Notes: generated by a model not told the origin, from the letters alone. 64,000 bases of DNA from Trichinella spiralis (GCA_000181795.3 CM012953.1:17783241-17847240), one strand, 5' to 3'. Numbered from the stretch's first letter, positions 27,813-41,810 are shown. Made by a program: numbers and translations.

Positions 27813-28437
27813 AGATACATAAAATTTCTAAAAATGCAAATACACAAACAAAAATTTTCTTTGTCCGTTGTGCAAACAGCTTCTTGGATTTACATTCTGC
27901 TTCACTTCCAAATGCAATAAACAAATTTAAAACATTCACTCGATTACCTACCCTAATTTTAAAATTTCCTCAAATACATCAAGACAATCTAATCTGCCGC
28001 AATTATTCAAATTCATTAAAAAAAGTCGGAAAATTTTTACACTTTACTTTTAAAATAATTTATATCAAACAAAAATTTAAAAAAACAACAGAAAAATGAC
28101 AAACAATAGCAGCAACAAAATGATGCTTTCAAACAGTTTTGTATACATAGTAATTACTGTATGTGTTTTAAAATAACTCAAGTACAAATTAATGCGATAT
28201 TCATTTCTTTAAGAATTTAATCACACTTTTTATTGTACTATAAATTTTCTAAACAGAATTGTATGAAAGAAAAGCAAAAACTGATAAATATGACTGCTAA
28301 ATAGATATACCAATTCCACTATGCTACACCACTCAGACTGTACAAAATTATTGTTACAGATTCCAACCAAATAATTAAACTTAATTATCAATAATTTTCA
28401 ATAAGAAGATATTTATAGAAAAAGTAGTATTTGCGAT

Positions 28438-28800
28438 TGTTGACTTCTGGGTTGCCGTTTGTGTATTTCTTTCGTATGTGCGTGACATTGTTCGTACAGT
28501 TTGTTTATTGTTAAATAAAGTGTTGGTATTCTCTTTCGAGATAGTTTTAGTGGGTCTTTGTATTCGAAACAGCTGAAGAAATACTAGTCACGCTAATTGT
28601 AACTGTAATCATTAAAGATTACAGGTTGTAAGTCGTTAGGTAGACGACGGGGATCCAAAGCGGGAACCGTACAATCGAAGATAGAACTCAGCGATCCAAA
28701 ATCGAATCGACCGCGACTTAATTTTGCAGTCCACTTGGAGCATGATTATAACTATTCCGTAGGAAGGAATCCACCAGCACAGAACAGTTATCAAACATTA
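28438..28800 (+). mobile_element. possible LTR fossil with leader remnant
   Basis: A segment clearly less AT-rich than its surroundings. It can be read as an LTR from TGTTGACTTC (28438) to ATTACA (28623), with an AATAAA signal in the middle. About 170 bp of mixed-composition sequence follows, which would be a leader. No second LTR or coding domain lies nearby, so it would be a solo or truncated copy. BEL/Pao is the likeliest family, but the call is weak. Confidence 0.3.
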
Positions 28801-30544
28801 TTTACGTATTGTTATTAAATGCTAATTGTAAATTTATCAAATGGAATTCGAAAAAAATTATTTTCACAACTAATTTTATCCTATGTGAAATTTTAAACTA
28901 TTAAATTTTTAATTCAATAAATGCAATGATACTTGTTCTTTTAATTTAAAGCACCTAGCAATTCAAAATTTTTGATCGACATAATTTTTGTTGAAAACGG
29001 AATGGCTTTCCTTATTTATCAAAATCAGATAGATTGGTTAGTACAAGTGGCAAATACGACGTCATTCGACTGATTAACGTCTCAATTTGACAAAAGACTA
29101 CGTCACACTGTTGTAACATAGTTAATTGTGAGATTTGTATGTTTGATCTCTGCGATCGAGTAGTATGATTTCGTTGAAATTCGTATATGGACAAAATTTT
29201 TAATGTTCATTAATATACCACATTTATCGTAATAAACAGTAATTAACGAAGAGAGTAATTTATTATTGATTTTCAAGTACCACTATGTCTGTGGAAGCTT
29301 TTTACGATATAGAAATAAGATACTTTAGTGAAAGAACATTAATAAATTTGTCATCTTTCAGTTTTGTACTGATTATATCGTTGCTTTTTACTCTTAAATT
29401 CAAGTACATCATGTTTTACCAACATGAAAAGCTGCATACTGTGACAGACAAAAATGCACACAAAATACACTGAAATGTTGGGGACAGAAGCAGTTCTGAC
29501 GAAAAATGGAGGATGAATCTTGAGTGAATATTTATGGTTGAAATGTTGGTAATTTGAAATATAGTTCACATATGTGAATTCGATATGATTGAATAATGAG
29601 CAATGAATTTCATAGTCGATTGAACATTGATGATATAATAAACTATATTTAGTAGATTATTGCATGAATTAATATATTTAAAAATGAATTCAGCAGTTCC
29701 ATTTGTACATACTGTTATTGATTTTGCTAAGATCGATAGTGAGCATAAATGTTTGAATTTTTTTGCTGAGAATTTGCATTAGCAATTGATTAAATTTTAA
29801 CTACTTTCAATATTTTCCCGTTCTTTGAACAGGGCATTGGCAGTTTTAATGTTAGTGCACTGTTGCTTTTTATCTTTTTCTTTTATAAATGTAAAATAGG
29901 CTTTGTTTTTTTTACGAACAGCAGATTTGCTCAGGCTCTGTTTTGTGGCAGCTTTTTACCCTTCAGTGTTTTGAGAAATTACCTTTTATTTCGACGCAAC
30001 ATACACAGCGCCTAACGACTTTATCCACCAGAAGAAGATGACATTATTGGGCAATAAATTTTCAGTTCACCGAAAATTTTTCTTCTGATTACAGCTAAAT
30101 AACTTTTTGCGGAAAAGATTTCATTTGTGTTAAAAAATGCCAGTCGACGTGGAAACACTGAATAGACCAACTTAACTAAAACTGTAAAAAATTATGTTTT
30201 TTCATATGCTTATTTTCTGTTGTTTTGCAAATTTAATCAAACACATTTGATGACATTTTTGAGGCATAAAAATTATCGAACTGAGAACTTGTTCGTTAAC
30301 CGCTTAGTGTGTTAGAGTACAAATTGAATTTTCAACATTTCTCGACCGACAGATGCTGGGACAGTGATAGTGTCATTGTGAAAATCAATCGAGCTTCGTT
30401 TGCAGTTTGCTCTGTTTAATAGGCATCGACGCTGAAACAGGAGAACAAGTAATTTCCACTATTGCGTAAAAGATTCTCATATTCGATGAACAAGATTTAT
30501 AATAAACACATCAAATACTGATTCATTGCATGCAAATTTTATAA

Positions 30545-30564
30545 TATATATATATATATATATA
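30545..30564. repeat. (TA)n microsatellite
   Basis: Short pure TA tract in intergenic DNA. Confidence 0.85.
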
Positions 30565-32725
30565 CATATTATGATTATTATATATACTAATAAGCTGGTA
30601 TAGTAATGGGAAAGAATATGCCAACATTATTTTGGCCTATGAATTTTGATGTAGCAGTGTCAACGTTGCAAGAAATTTTATTTAAAATGTCATATATAAT
30701 GAAAATCATATACTCTTGAAACATTAGTTTTTAAATTTTGCTATTGAAATGCAAAAATTAAAAACAGTGCATATTTGAAAGCACTCATTGCACAACAAAG
30801 GGTTTATCACATAAAAAGTCACATATGCTAAAAGTATTAAAAAATAAAAATAAAAAAATCAATCACTACAGCAGACTATGTGGTAAATAAATGATAGTTG
30901 CATGCTTAATTAATCGCAACAATGGTCGAAAGATAAACGGTCGAGAAAGTATCTTCTAAATAATACATATATGCTAAGTTGATCTTTTACTGAAATAAAA
31001 TGTTTTCTGTCAGAAAAATTAAAATTTTAAAATAAATAAAAGGCTACAGTTATAATAGTTGCCAAGTTTTCAGTCTTACAAATGAATTAATTTTCCTTTA
31101 AGCATACATCTTTGGTAAGCTACAGTTTCTTGACTGTTTACAAAATAAATTTCAAATGTACAATCAGAATTTGATAGCTAAATAATTTTCAAATAATGAG
31201 CTCATTAAAGTAAATAATTTTTGACAAATGTCAGTTTTTTGAAGAAATATTTTCCTAAACGAATCTTTTAAACCACTGAAACTTATTTAAATTCGACAGA
31301 TCGTCAACACGTGAAAACGCTATATTAGGCTAGTTAATGAATTTTCAAAAGCAGTAATTTTCACTTTTTTATTATAATTTAAAAAAGTGCTAAAATGTCC
31401 AACTAGTACTTTGTTGGTAAAATGTTCAATTACTTGAAATTTATTAAAATTAAAATTAGTAACCGAACAAAACGTGTGAAATAACTGGTTGAAGCTATTG
31501 AATTTTGAAAGTAAAATTTAAATTAAATTTATTGTGAAAATTATCAACATTAACGACACTAAAAATTAATATTAATAACGGCGAAGGGAAAATCAATAGG
31601 AAAAAATGTTAAACGGGAAAAACAACAAATGACGGAGATAGTTACTGCGTCACAAACGTTGGCTCATATGATCACATTCTGGCCAATCGTGAATCTGTCA
31701 AAAGTGTTCAACTTTTACTAATAGTGGTAAAATTATATAATATTTCATCCTTTAATAAAAATATTAAAATTATTAATTATAGTAATATTAATAAACGTCT
31801 AATAATATCATCATAATTTTTATTTTATCAAGTGAAGTGTTTACTTTGTTTGTTCAGTGAAATAACAATGCTTTTCAAAAATTAAAATACAGATTGTTTG
31901 ACACTGTTTGCATATTTTGAATAACCGTCGTAGAATTAAACAGGCGGATGTAAAAAAAGAAATTTTCACATTTATCTGGTAAGCTGATACTGTAAATTTA
32001 ATGAAGGCAAATTTAATTTTGAGAAACTATCTAAAGTGATTATTTATTACTGAATCGCAAAATTTTTGATTTTATTCTTTGTTTCACTTCGGATGATCCT
32101 TTGTTAGTCAAATGAATTTTATATTATTTCTTAAATTAATTTAGTGTATATATTTAGTAAATGAAGAGAAACTAAAACTGAGACATCTGAAATTTAAATA
32201 CTTAAACATCAATTACGATAAAAGGATTTTACCGTAATAATAAACCTGAATTTTGAAAATGCATGCTGATAATATGTTTATTTTTTTGTAGATTCATTGA
32301 AATTGTTATTTGAAATGAAAATTTCATCTATATGTTTTTAGTTATTATTTCTGTATTTACTTTTCTGAGAAACGTAGTTTCTCAATCTGCATGGTAATAT
32401 TTGATGATTTGCTTTTCATTTTACGTTAAATTACATGACAACATTATATCAGCGTTAGTTGGCATTGCTGTTTGAAAACCTTTTTTAACTTTCAGCGAAT
32501 TTTTTGTTTATTAAACGATTAAAGGAGGTAAAAAGTTTCAGTGAATTTATATATTTCTAGAATTATAGGAAGTTAAATCTATTGACATGTGCTTGATAAA
32601 ATATAAACTTTAATACGTTTAATTTTAGTCTGATACTATTTCATTTTTTATTTTAATCAAGTTGAAAATATAAATATATTATATATACTTTTATTTACAT
32701 TTAAGAGTCGGTGCTATTGACAGTC

Positions 32726-35700
32726 ATGGCGGCAAATGTAGACAGAATGAGTGAAAAGGTTGTTCAAGTGACCACAGCTCTGCGTAAAGTTAAAGGCAAC
32801 ATTGAAAGGATGTTTGAGAAAACGTTAAGCGATATGATTCGTGGTATTCGTAACAGCAGAGAAAACGAAGTAGATCAAACTTATATTAAATGACAATTTT
32901 TAAATGAATAATACACTTTAAGACAAAATATATTGCGCAATGTATGGATGAAATAAAAATTGAATTGAAAAATGAAAACATAGCAGTGAAAGCTAATGCA
33001 GTTGCCAAGTTGACATATGTAAGTAATAAGTTTTTAAGCGGTAAACTTATTGTACAGCTTTTATAATCTTAAATTAATGATTTATTTCCAAAGCGTATGA
33101 CACGTTTAAATATTTTATACTTGTAATTGCTAACATTACTTTTGCAGTTACAATCTGTATTACTATTACTAAAAAGTAGCTTAAAACAATTATTTGTTTC
33201 AAATTGCATATGCGAAGAGTTTGAAGAAAATATTCTACAATTGGTCAATAATTAAATCATGATGTTAATTATTCTGATAAATCTAATCTAATTCATTCTT
33301 ATTCATTGTTCGAAAATGGTGACAGCACCATGTAATGATGATTAAATGCTATACAATTTTGAAGTGAAATTTTCTTACTGTAATTTTCTTTCGATCCACA
33401 GCAGTAAAATAAGGTATAAAATTCTGTTTATCATAAACAAAATTTTTTACTTATTTAATTGTGCATATTTATTGGGTTTTTAAAATGTTGATATGAAAAA
33501 AGAGTGTTTATTCAATATGTGTTGTATTTTAGAGTAAAATAAATATCTGTATATGGAAAAATATATGACAGTGATGCCGTCAGTTTTTAAATGAATAAAG
33601 GATTTTTTTTGAAATTTAGTTGTATTATTTGTTTTATATCTGAAAAATTAGCTTTCATTTTGTTTTACTGTTGTTTGATGTATTTTCACATTTCAGTTGC
33701 AGATGCTTGGCTACGACATAAGTTGGGCGGCGTTTAACATTATAGAAGTGATGAGTGCTCAGAAATTTACCTACAAAGTAATTGCAATTGATTTAAATTC
33801 CAAGCGGAAAACGGTCATTTCTGCTTATTTAGAGGATTGGATATTTGGCCGCTTCTCAAGTTTTCAATGAAAATACAGAAGTGTTGATGCTCACAACTAA
33901 CTTGGTTAAAAAGGACATAAACAGCGCCGCTATTTATGATGCCAGCATAGCGTTGAACGGTCTATCTTGTTTTATTACACCTGATTTAGCCCGTGATTTA
34001 GCTAACGACGTAGTTTCGTTGGTTTGTTTTTATTGAGATGCTTTAATTTTTTTTTCTATTTGATTACATGGTGAAATTTGTTCAGCTCACTTCTAGCAAA
34101 GCTTACATACGCAAGCGAGCGGTTTTGTTACTTTACAAGGTTTACTTGAACTTTCCAGATTCACTTCAAGCAACATTTCCCCGACTTAAAGAAAAACTCG
34201 AAGATTCAGATCCTGGTAATTTCTTGTGAAGAAAAAATATGATATAATTATTTGTGATAGGTGTTCAATCGGCGACAATAAATGTCGTATGCGAATTGGC
34301 AAGGAAGAATCCGAAAAATTATTTGGCACTTGCTCCAATTTTCTTCAAACTCATGACAACATCGTCAAATAATTGGATGCTGATTAAAATTATAAAATTG
34401 GTACAAAAAAACATACTCAATCTGTTGAAATAATTTTAATTTTTTTTCAAGTTTGGTTCTCTTACACCGTTGGAACCACGTTTAGGCAAAAAACTTATTG
34501 AACCGTTAACTAGCCTTATCAATAGGTTGGTAAAAAGAATTTCCAGCACTTCTGGAATAGGAATAATATTTTTACTTTTTTTATTTAGCACATCTGCCAT
34601 GTCTTTGCTTTATGAATGCATAAATACTGTAGTTGCCGGTATCATTATTTTTTATACAGTCGATTTTAAGATTTAATGTGGTGAATTTTTAGTTCTCATT
34701 TCTATTTCTTCCGAAGGTCCCGGTGATCACATGCTAAGCATACAAGTAAAGTGTTCATACTGTGCCCTTTTGTATGGGAATTATTTACTTGAAATGAATT
34801 TCAGCTTTGTGTACAGAAGCTCAGTGTACTTATTGAAGATGCAGATCAAAATTGTAAATATTGATTGGTATTTGTTCTGTGAGTAGTGGTGTATGAGTGT
34901 TATTATTATTTTAGTAAAATGTGAACTTGGTTTGATAATATGTTAATTAATTTGAGGCAGAGATATTTCTGGACAGTTTGGTTAATTTTGCAAAATGAAA
35001 TTTTATTCCATTACATTTGATTTGAGCAGAGTACATTGGGTTTTTTTGTTTTAGTAAAATATCTTGGACTTTTGGCTATGGGTAAAATTTTGAAAACACA
35101 TCCAAAAGCGGTACAATCAATGAAAGATTTGATATTGAACTGTTTGGATGACAAAGATGAAAGTATTCGTCTACGGGCACTTGATTTACTTCACGGAATG
35201 GTAAACTGATTTAGTTTGAAATGATTTATTTGTTTAATATTTTTCAATTTTTTGAGGTATCGAAAAAAAATATCATGGATATAGTGAAGCGACTTTTGTA
35301 TCACATTGAAAAAGTCGAGAGCTCTTCTTATCGGGATGGATTGTTGTCGAAAATAATTCAAATTTGTTCCCATAGCAATTACAAATTCATTACAAATTTT
35401 GAATGGTAAAAATGAATATAAGAATCACTTGTTTGTTTCTTTTTATTTATAATTGTATATTTTTCAAGGTATATCAGTGTTCTTGTGGAATTGACAAAAG
35501 CGGAAGGGACTAGGCATGGCAGTTTGATTGCCGAACAAATGCTTGACGTTGCGGTGCGTGTTTTGCCTGTACGTCATTTTGCCGTCTCTCAAATGGGTCG
35601 TCTGATTGAGAATGCGGGCGTTGTATTGTCCTGCAGTTCTCAGTATCGCAGTGATTTGTCAGAGGTGCTTTATGCAGCTGCTTGGATTTGTGGCGAATTT

Positions 35701-38700
35701 GCAGAGTCAGTTTTCATTTATTCATTGTTATCTTTGTTTTTTGAAAAAAAAGTTGTTTTGTTTTGACTTTCAATTGCAGACATATTTCTGATCCACAGTC
35801 TACATTGGAGACGATGCTTCGAACCAAAGTTACTCTGATGCCAGGAAGAATTCAAAGCATCTATATACAAAATATAGGTGGATATTTCTTAAAATTGATA
35901 ACAATAGCAACAGATGAATTTTTATTGTTTAAGGAAAAATTTATGCTCATCTGTTGGATTTGTACGAAACAGAACAAGAATGGGATCGTATTTATAGTTT
36001 AGACAATTTGCTTTTGAGTAAGTTGCCTCAGTTTTTGCTCAGCGATTATTTGGAAACTCAAGAACGAGTATGTTTTTTTTTTCTATGAATGAAGATTTGT
36101 ATTTTTTAAAAATGAATTTTCTTTTTTTTCTGTTATAGGCTTCAAGTCTTGTTGAACTTGTTCGAGAAATTGAAGAAATGCACAAAAGAAATGAATTGGT
36201 CAGCGACGATTTGAAAGAATTGTTCCACGGTGATTTGAATCCCGTTGCACCGAAAGCTCAACGCAAAGTCCCTGTTCCCGAGGGGTTGGTGGAATTAATT
36301 TTAAACTTTAAAAGTAAAAATGCAATTAATAGTTTTTTGTCTTTCTAGTTTGAATTTGGATGAAAATATTTACACCCCTCCCAGCGAATCCGCCAATAAC
36401 AGTGATGAAGAAGAGGTTGAAGCGAGCATTTGTATGCAGCGAAATTTATTTGCAAGCAATGCGGAGGACAATTTCATTTCAAATACAATCGACGAAGATA
36501 ATTTACCCAAAAAGGTAAATTAATAGAAATAAAATTGTCGATTTTCAATTAATAATGATGATGATGATGATAATGAAAAAATGTTCACTTCAGATTACGT
36601 CGGATAGATTGATCGATAAAGAAAACAATCCACATTATTTGAAAAGTAGTAAAGTGTCGAAAGTGAAAAGTAGAAAAGTGGTCGAACCGCCACCACCCAG
36701 TGTAAAACAGTTGGATGGTAAATAGGAGTATATGGAAATTTATCATTTTATCATCTTTTGAATATTTGAAGATCTTGTCGGATTGGAAATGTACGAAAAG
36801 CAGGCTAAAGAATCGGTAAAGTGGAAAAAGACAAAGGGGAAAAAGTCTGCTGAAAAGGAGGGTGGTCGACGCAAGCGAAAATCATCCAGTGAAGGGGAAT
36901 TTGTGGAAATGCACCACCATTCGTATGAGATTTATCAAGGTGCCGGTGAAATGCCGGAAAATGCAAAACTGACTGACGAAGAACAAGAACAAAATGAAGA
37001 TGTAATAAATAAAATTCCATCATCATCATCAATTGGTGAAATGGCGTTAAATTTTGACAAGTAAACTGTGTGATTTTTTCATATCATTGTTATTATTATT
37101 ATTATTATGAAATTTTGTTTAAGATTTTCAACAAAAGTGGAATCGAAAAGTTCAGAAGGTGCGAAGAAAAAAGCTGCAAAAGGAAAAAAATCAAAAGCTG
37201 TTGTTCACCGTGCAAAGCGTCTTGCAGCAAAGAATGGTATGTTTTTTTTGTGTTGTAATTTTTGATAGTTCTTTTTTTTAATTATAATTTTTTTTGCTTT
37301 GTTCCGCCAAGATGAGAAACAACGAGATGAAGATGAATTTGATCGTTGGCTTTCTGGTGCGAAAGAAGTTAGAGAAGAAAAAGTGAAAATTGTTCGTAAC
37401 GATATAGATATACTTTTTTTTTGCTGTGCTCATATTGTCGCATGATATGGAAATAAATATGTTTCATGTTTTTGAATAATTAATTTTTCAGAAAAACAAA
37501 AAAGGAAAAGGAGAAAAAAAGAAAAAAGCTTTTCCAAAGTCGGATCAAATTCTTGCCCAAGATTTGAACGAGTTGATTTTCACATCCGGCCACGACCGAG
37601 CCGACTATGAGGAAACGTCGGGCGTTTGCATTCCTTGCTTGCCTGAATGTTCCACGTCGATGTTTTTTGACGATGCCACCACGGTTCAGTCGCATTTCAA
37701 CGTGTCCTCCAGTTGGCGTTTGCTTGCTGAAGATGATTATTTGAAATTGGTACAACGTTATGATTATTTCATTTTGCATGAGAATAATTATAATTAATTA
37801 TTTCAGTTTGTTCAAGAGCAGGTCACTTCAGAAATGGATGTGGATTATTTGACAGCTAGCATTTTGTTCATGAACGAAAGTGCAGAATCATTGCGACAGA
37901 TTCGACTTTATGTTACCGATTCCGTGGGCATGAAAACCGAAGTAAGTAATTGTATTAAACTTTTCATTTGCACAATGATAATAATATTTCTTCTTCTCCA
38001 GTGCGTATCGGACAACGATCAGGCTGTTGTAGAACCATTTTCGTTGGCATCCAAAACTACATGCACGAAAATTATAAAATTTTCTTTGTCTTCAATTTAC
38101 GGTGCCCAGAAATTGAAATCCGTTCTAACTTATGTCTTAGAGGTAAAGAAAAAATACGAACAGAAAAACAACTTTTTAACTTTTCTTATACATTTAAGAA
38201 TAAGAATGTGAAGCTTGATTTTCAAATGATTTTTCCATGCTCAGCGTTTGCAGTTTCAGTTTCTGTTACCAGGTGATGATAAATAATATTTTATTGTGCA
38301 TATTGATTAGATTTTATTATTTATTATTTTGTAATATAATCTTCTCTTTTGTCTGATCAATATAGTTCACGATTTGCGGAACTTGTCGGTGATCCAAGTC
38401 TTGCCTACAGTGTTTGCGAGCAAATTGCTACTGCACCGGATGATGATTTCGAAAGCATCCTGCAAAATATGTGCTCTCGCTTACGACTGAGCATTGTTGA
38501 AAAGTTGGACAGTTCAGCATTGCTGTTCAACCAAACTGTCAAAGGAGATCCAATATGCGTGCTGTTGAAAAAATCAGTACGCAGTTTTTGATAACGACGA
38601 AAAATTGAAAAATTGTATTATTTAAATTTTTTATTTTTTGTTCAGGATGCGACGTTGAAAATTGAATGCAAAAGTACACGTGAAGGATTGTGCAAAAATT

Positions 38701-38741
38701 TTCTAGAAGAATGCGTTGCTGCTGCGGTCAGCACAGCGTAA
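32726..38741 (+). CDS. ap3d1: AP-3 complex subunit delta
   Basis: Large subunit of the AP-3 adaptor, which with beta3, mu3 and sigma3 sorts cargo from endosomes to lysosomes and related organelles. 27 exons, with starts at 32726, 32923, 33697, 33833, 34086, 34261, 34452, 34589, 34693, 34805, 35055, 35257, 35469, 35780, 35934, 36139, 36349, 36594, 36772, 37124, 37312, 37492, 37807, 38002, 38199, 38366 and 38646 (stop 38741). They join in phase to about 1200 residues, matching the family. The helical trunk is strongly conserved: DRMFEK-type start, KANAVAKLTYLQMLGYDISW, CFITPDLARDLANDV, EPRLGKKLIEPL, YITNFEWYISILVELTK, NPVAPKAQRKVPVPEGL. A lysine/acid-rich hinge (about 700-870) and a C-terminal ear follow. 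The hinge exon end near 37382-37391 has two in-phase donors. Start chosen at ATG 32726; it adds about 25 residues ahead of the usual start. Confidence 0.96.
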
Positions 38742-39192
38742 CGGAAATTCATTCACTCACTCACTCACTTTTCAATACAAAATTTCTAAAGAAATGATGA
38801 AATGTGGCATATTTTCAATTTCACCGACTGATGATTATTTTTTGAAATTTAATTAACTATCATATTTTTTCTTCTGATTACTTATTTATTTGGACAAAAG
38901 AAAGGCCTGTGCCAAGCTGTTTAAAAAAATAAAAATAATACGTATATTCATTCATCTGTGGTCATTGTATAGAGTTTGCAAACATTTGTTTGTTTGTTTG
39001 TTTGTTTTTTTTGCATTTTTGATTATCATGTGTGATTGAAGAATAAATTGGCTTTTTGATTTTGAAAAGAAAAAAGTTTTCTGCTCGTATTTGTTTTATT
39101 TTATTTTATTTTGGTTTGATTTCCTTCAATTATTTCATTTTGTTTGAATTTTTCCTCTTTTACAATTTGTTGTTTTCTCAAATTAGCACAGC
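38742..39192 (+). other. AP-3 delta 3' UTR and short spacer to Misato
   Basis: 451 bp between two genes on the same strand. It holds CTCA repeats just after the stop (38755-38770), AATAAA at about 38927 and again at 39042-39047, a TTTG run (about 38987-39005), then a T-rich stretch and AG dinucleotides directly before the Misato ATG. The layout would suit a polyadenylation site followed by a trans-splice acceptor, but that is inference. Confidence 0.5.
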
Positions 39193-41810
39193 ATGGTTGC
39201 GGGCGGTGAACTTTTGACAATTCAGATTGGTGAATATGCTAATTTTATTGGAACTCACTTTTGGAATTTACAAGTATGTAGTTTAAATGAATTGATGACT
39301 GTTTTAATTTGATTATGCTTTTTTTTAAATTGAAGAATCACACACTGTTCCAAGAATCTGCCGGAAAAGTTGATTCTGCATTGGACTGGAATGTTCTGCT
39401 CAGAGAAGAAAGTTCGAATGGGGAGAGAATAAGGGAGGCATTTCCATTCTGCATCACGGTAGTGAAATAATTTCAGATTTCAACGGTAAAACTGAACGCA
39501 CATATACTCCACGAGTTGTCGCTTTTGAAGAAAAATTCAACGTCAATTTGAATCCTCTGATATCCAATTTGGAAACATCACTTGATGTCGATTCAATCTT
39601 GTTAAAGTAATTGTATTTTCACTGTTGATTATTACATTTTTTGTATTTCTTTTTAAAAAAATATTTTAGTAATTTCAAAATTGAAAAAAAGGAAGCACAG
39701 CCACTGATAAGGAATGAATTTTTGCAAGATGTTGTCCAGAATAGATTTTCTCGTAAGTGTTGTGAAGCACAGGTTTTTCTTTTTGTTAAAGTGAATCAAT
39801 TTGCATAAAATTTGTATATTCAGGAAATGGATTTTACAATTTGGACGACAAGGTCAACTATTGGACCGATTTCATACTTCAGCCTTGGCATCCGAAGTCT
39901 TTATGTTTGATGTCTGCTTTTGAACAATGCAGGTTCTTCTTCAATTTTCAGGATGGTGGAAATTTGGAAATTTCCATTTCAGCCTGGTGAATTTATGTGT
40001 TTTATTTTTTACGTGAAATATTTTCCATTTCAGCTTCGAAGATTGCCAAAGACGTGCAGAAGGGCGACAAATTTTCGATGAAATCGAAACTCACGTAAGA
40101 TTTTTTGCCGAAGAAATGGATTACATCGAAGTATGCGCATGCGTTACGTTTGTTCATTCTGTTGGTGCTGTTATGTTTGCTTTAAAAGCAGGGAATTCAA
40201 CTGCTGTGCGATGTGTCGTCCAATTTGGCAGGCATGTCATCCACTTTGTTGCGCTATTTTAAAGACGACTACGGTAACATGCCTGTTCTTGCAATTCCAT
40301 GCTGGCCGGCACATCTACAGACGATGGTAATTTCGTTCATTTGCAGAATATTTAAAGTACGCATTTTTTCTGCTCGTGTTCATTTGTACATTTTAGAATA
40401 GATTATCAGTTGAGAAGCTTGTTTGGGATTCTTCACAAAGTCTACTGACCATGCTGTCGGAAAGTTTGTCAACATTGCCTTTATCTCTTTCTACAGAACT
40501 GTGGGGCAAGGATTCGCAATTCTGCCAGTGGAACGAACTGAAATATGAGGTTGCAAAAAAGACTTTTTTTCCATTTTTCAACCATTACTAATAATTAAAA
40601 TCTAATACTACTACTACTACTACTACTAATAATAATAATAATAATAATAATAATGTAGTTGTATTTTTTTTTCTATTATTTCATCGATTGAATGATTTTG
40701 TTGCAATTTATATGTGTTTCGTTCTTGTTGTGCATGGTATTTGTATACATATATATGCAATGATGATGCACATTTTTAGCCGCAGTCAACTTATCACACA
40801 TCTGCAATAATTGCTGCAGCGTTGGAAACCGCTACAATTCCTTGGAGATGCTTGAACAATGACAGTAGTAGTAGTAGTAGTATATCTTTGAAAAATACGT
40901 TGGATGCTTTGAACAACTTTGGACAAAATTCGGTGAGCATGAATGCCGCTGATTGGCTGTGATTATTAATTAATTCATTTTACTGATTGGAGAAGTCTTC
41001 TACATATATTTTTTTGTCTGATAGATTGTTCGTCTCGGTTTATCCATGCCTTTCAAATGGCCATCTGTCGACAATCGACAAGATTTTTCCAAAGATATGC
41101 TCGGTTTGACCAACTTGAGTCCTTGTACTGACGAAATTTGGAATTTTCATAACAATCGACCACCGTTGATTATTTCTACTCTGAAAGGTTATCCCGGTTG
41201 TAGTTTAGCCGAGTATATATTATTTTCATTTTATTTTATTTTATTTTTTATTTTTGATAATTTTTATTACCATTCAGCGCGCAGTCTCAAAGTACATGCA
41301 TTGAAAATTTGGCAGGTTGTTTAAAAGAAATTCCAAACAGGTAAATTTGAGAAATTGATTCCCAATTCACTTTTATTTGGAATTTATTTTTTAGAATATT
41401 TGCAACATCGCATCCATTGTATACGGGAGCTCCGTTTCCGAATTTGTTCAATTCGACAGTTGATAAGCATGGCAATGTTGGATGTAGTACTAGCAGTAGT
41501 GAAGGTAGTAGTAGTTGTAGTAGTGAAGCACGTCAAATTGGAGAAGGTTAGTTGCTGATCATTTGCACGCTGTTGTTTATTATTTTTTTTAATTTATTGT
41601 TATATTCTTTGTATTTCAGCCGTTTTCAGTTCACCGTCTTTGTCTTATTTGGCATCGAACACTTGTGAAGGTATCGTTTCAATGCTTCAAAAGCAGCTCT
41701 GCAAACTACCAACGCATCGTTATGACAAGCTCGCCGTTGAAGAGTTGCACGAAAATTTATTCAAATTTTCAATACGTAAAGGTGATGACTATTGTTCAGA
41801 TTCAGATTGA
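39193..41810 (+). CDS. msto1: Misato/DML1 family protein (tubulin-like, mitochondrial distribution)
   Basis: Misato proteins have a tubulin-like fold and control mitochondrial shape and distribution. Thirteen exons: 39193-39273, 39336-39411, 39477-39606, 39670-39752, 39824-39932, 40034-40130, 40192-40326, 40397-40549, 40780-40932, 41025-41212, 41278-41340, 41395-41546 and 41620-41810, all in phase, 536 residues (human 570). Family hallmarks are LTIQIGEYANFIGTHFWNLQ at the N-terminus, TYTPRVVAFE, NYWTDFILQPWHPKSLC, FFAEEMDYIEGIQLLCDVSS, AGMSSTLLRYFKDDYG and YHTSAIIAAALETATIPWR. The intron at 39412-39476 is only 65 bp and is needed to keep the frame; it removes a segment that otherwise shifts frame. 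Two serine-rich runs coded by AGT repeats (about 40864-40884, 41490-41530) are lineage expansions. Orientation and 451-bp spacing behind AP-3 delta leave an operon possible. Confidence 0.93.
40605..40654. repeat. (CTA)n followed by (ATA)n microsatellite in intron
   Basis: Compound trinucleotide run in a Misato intron. Confidence 0.9.

Larger units (their letters stand above)
27813..32725. other. long AT-rich intergenic region
   Basis: About 4.9 kb between the divergent PPCDC and AP-3 delta genes. Apart from a possible LTR fossil at 28438-28623 and a TA tract at about 30545-30564, I see only A/T-rich sequence and short non-conserved frames. A splice-acceptor-like TTTACATTTAAG lies 20 bases before the AP-3 delta ATG. 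Confidence 0.5.

Noticed and set aside
39412-39476. Apparent frameshift in Misato that would make it a pseudogene
   Set aside because: A 65-bp GT-AG intron with matching phase restores the frame, and the rest of the gene is intact.
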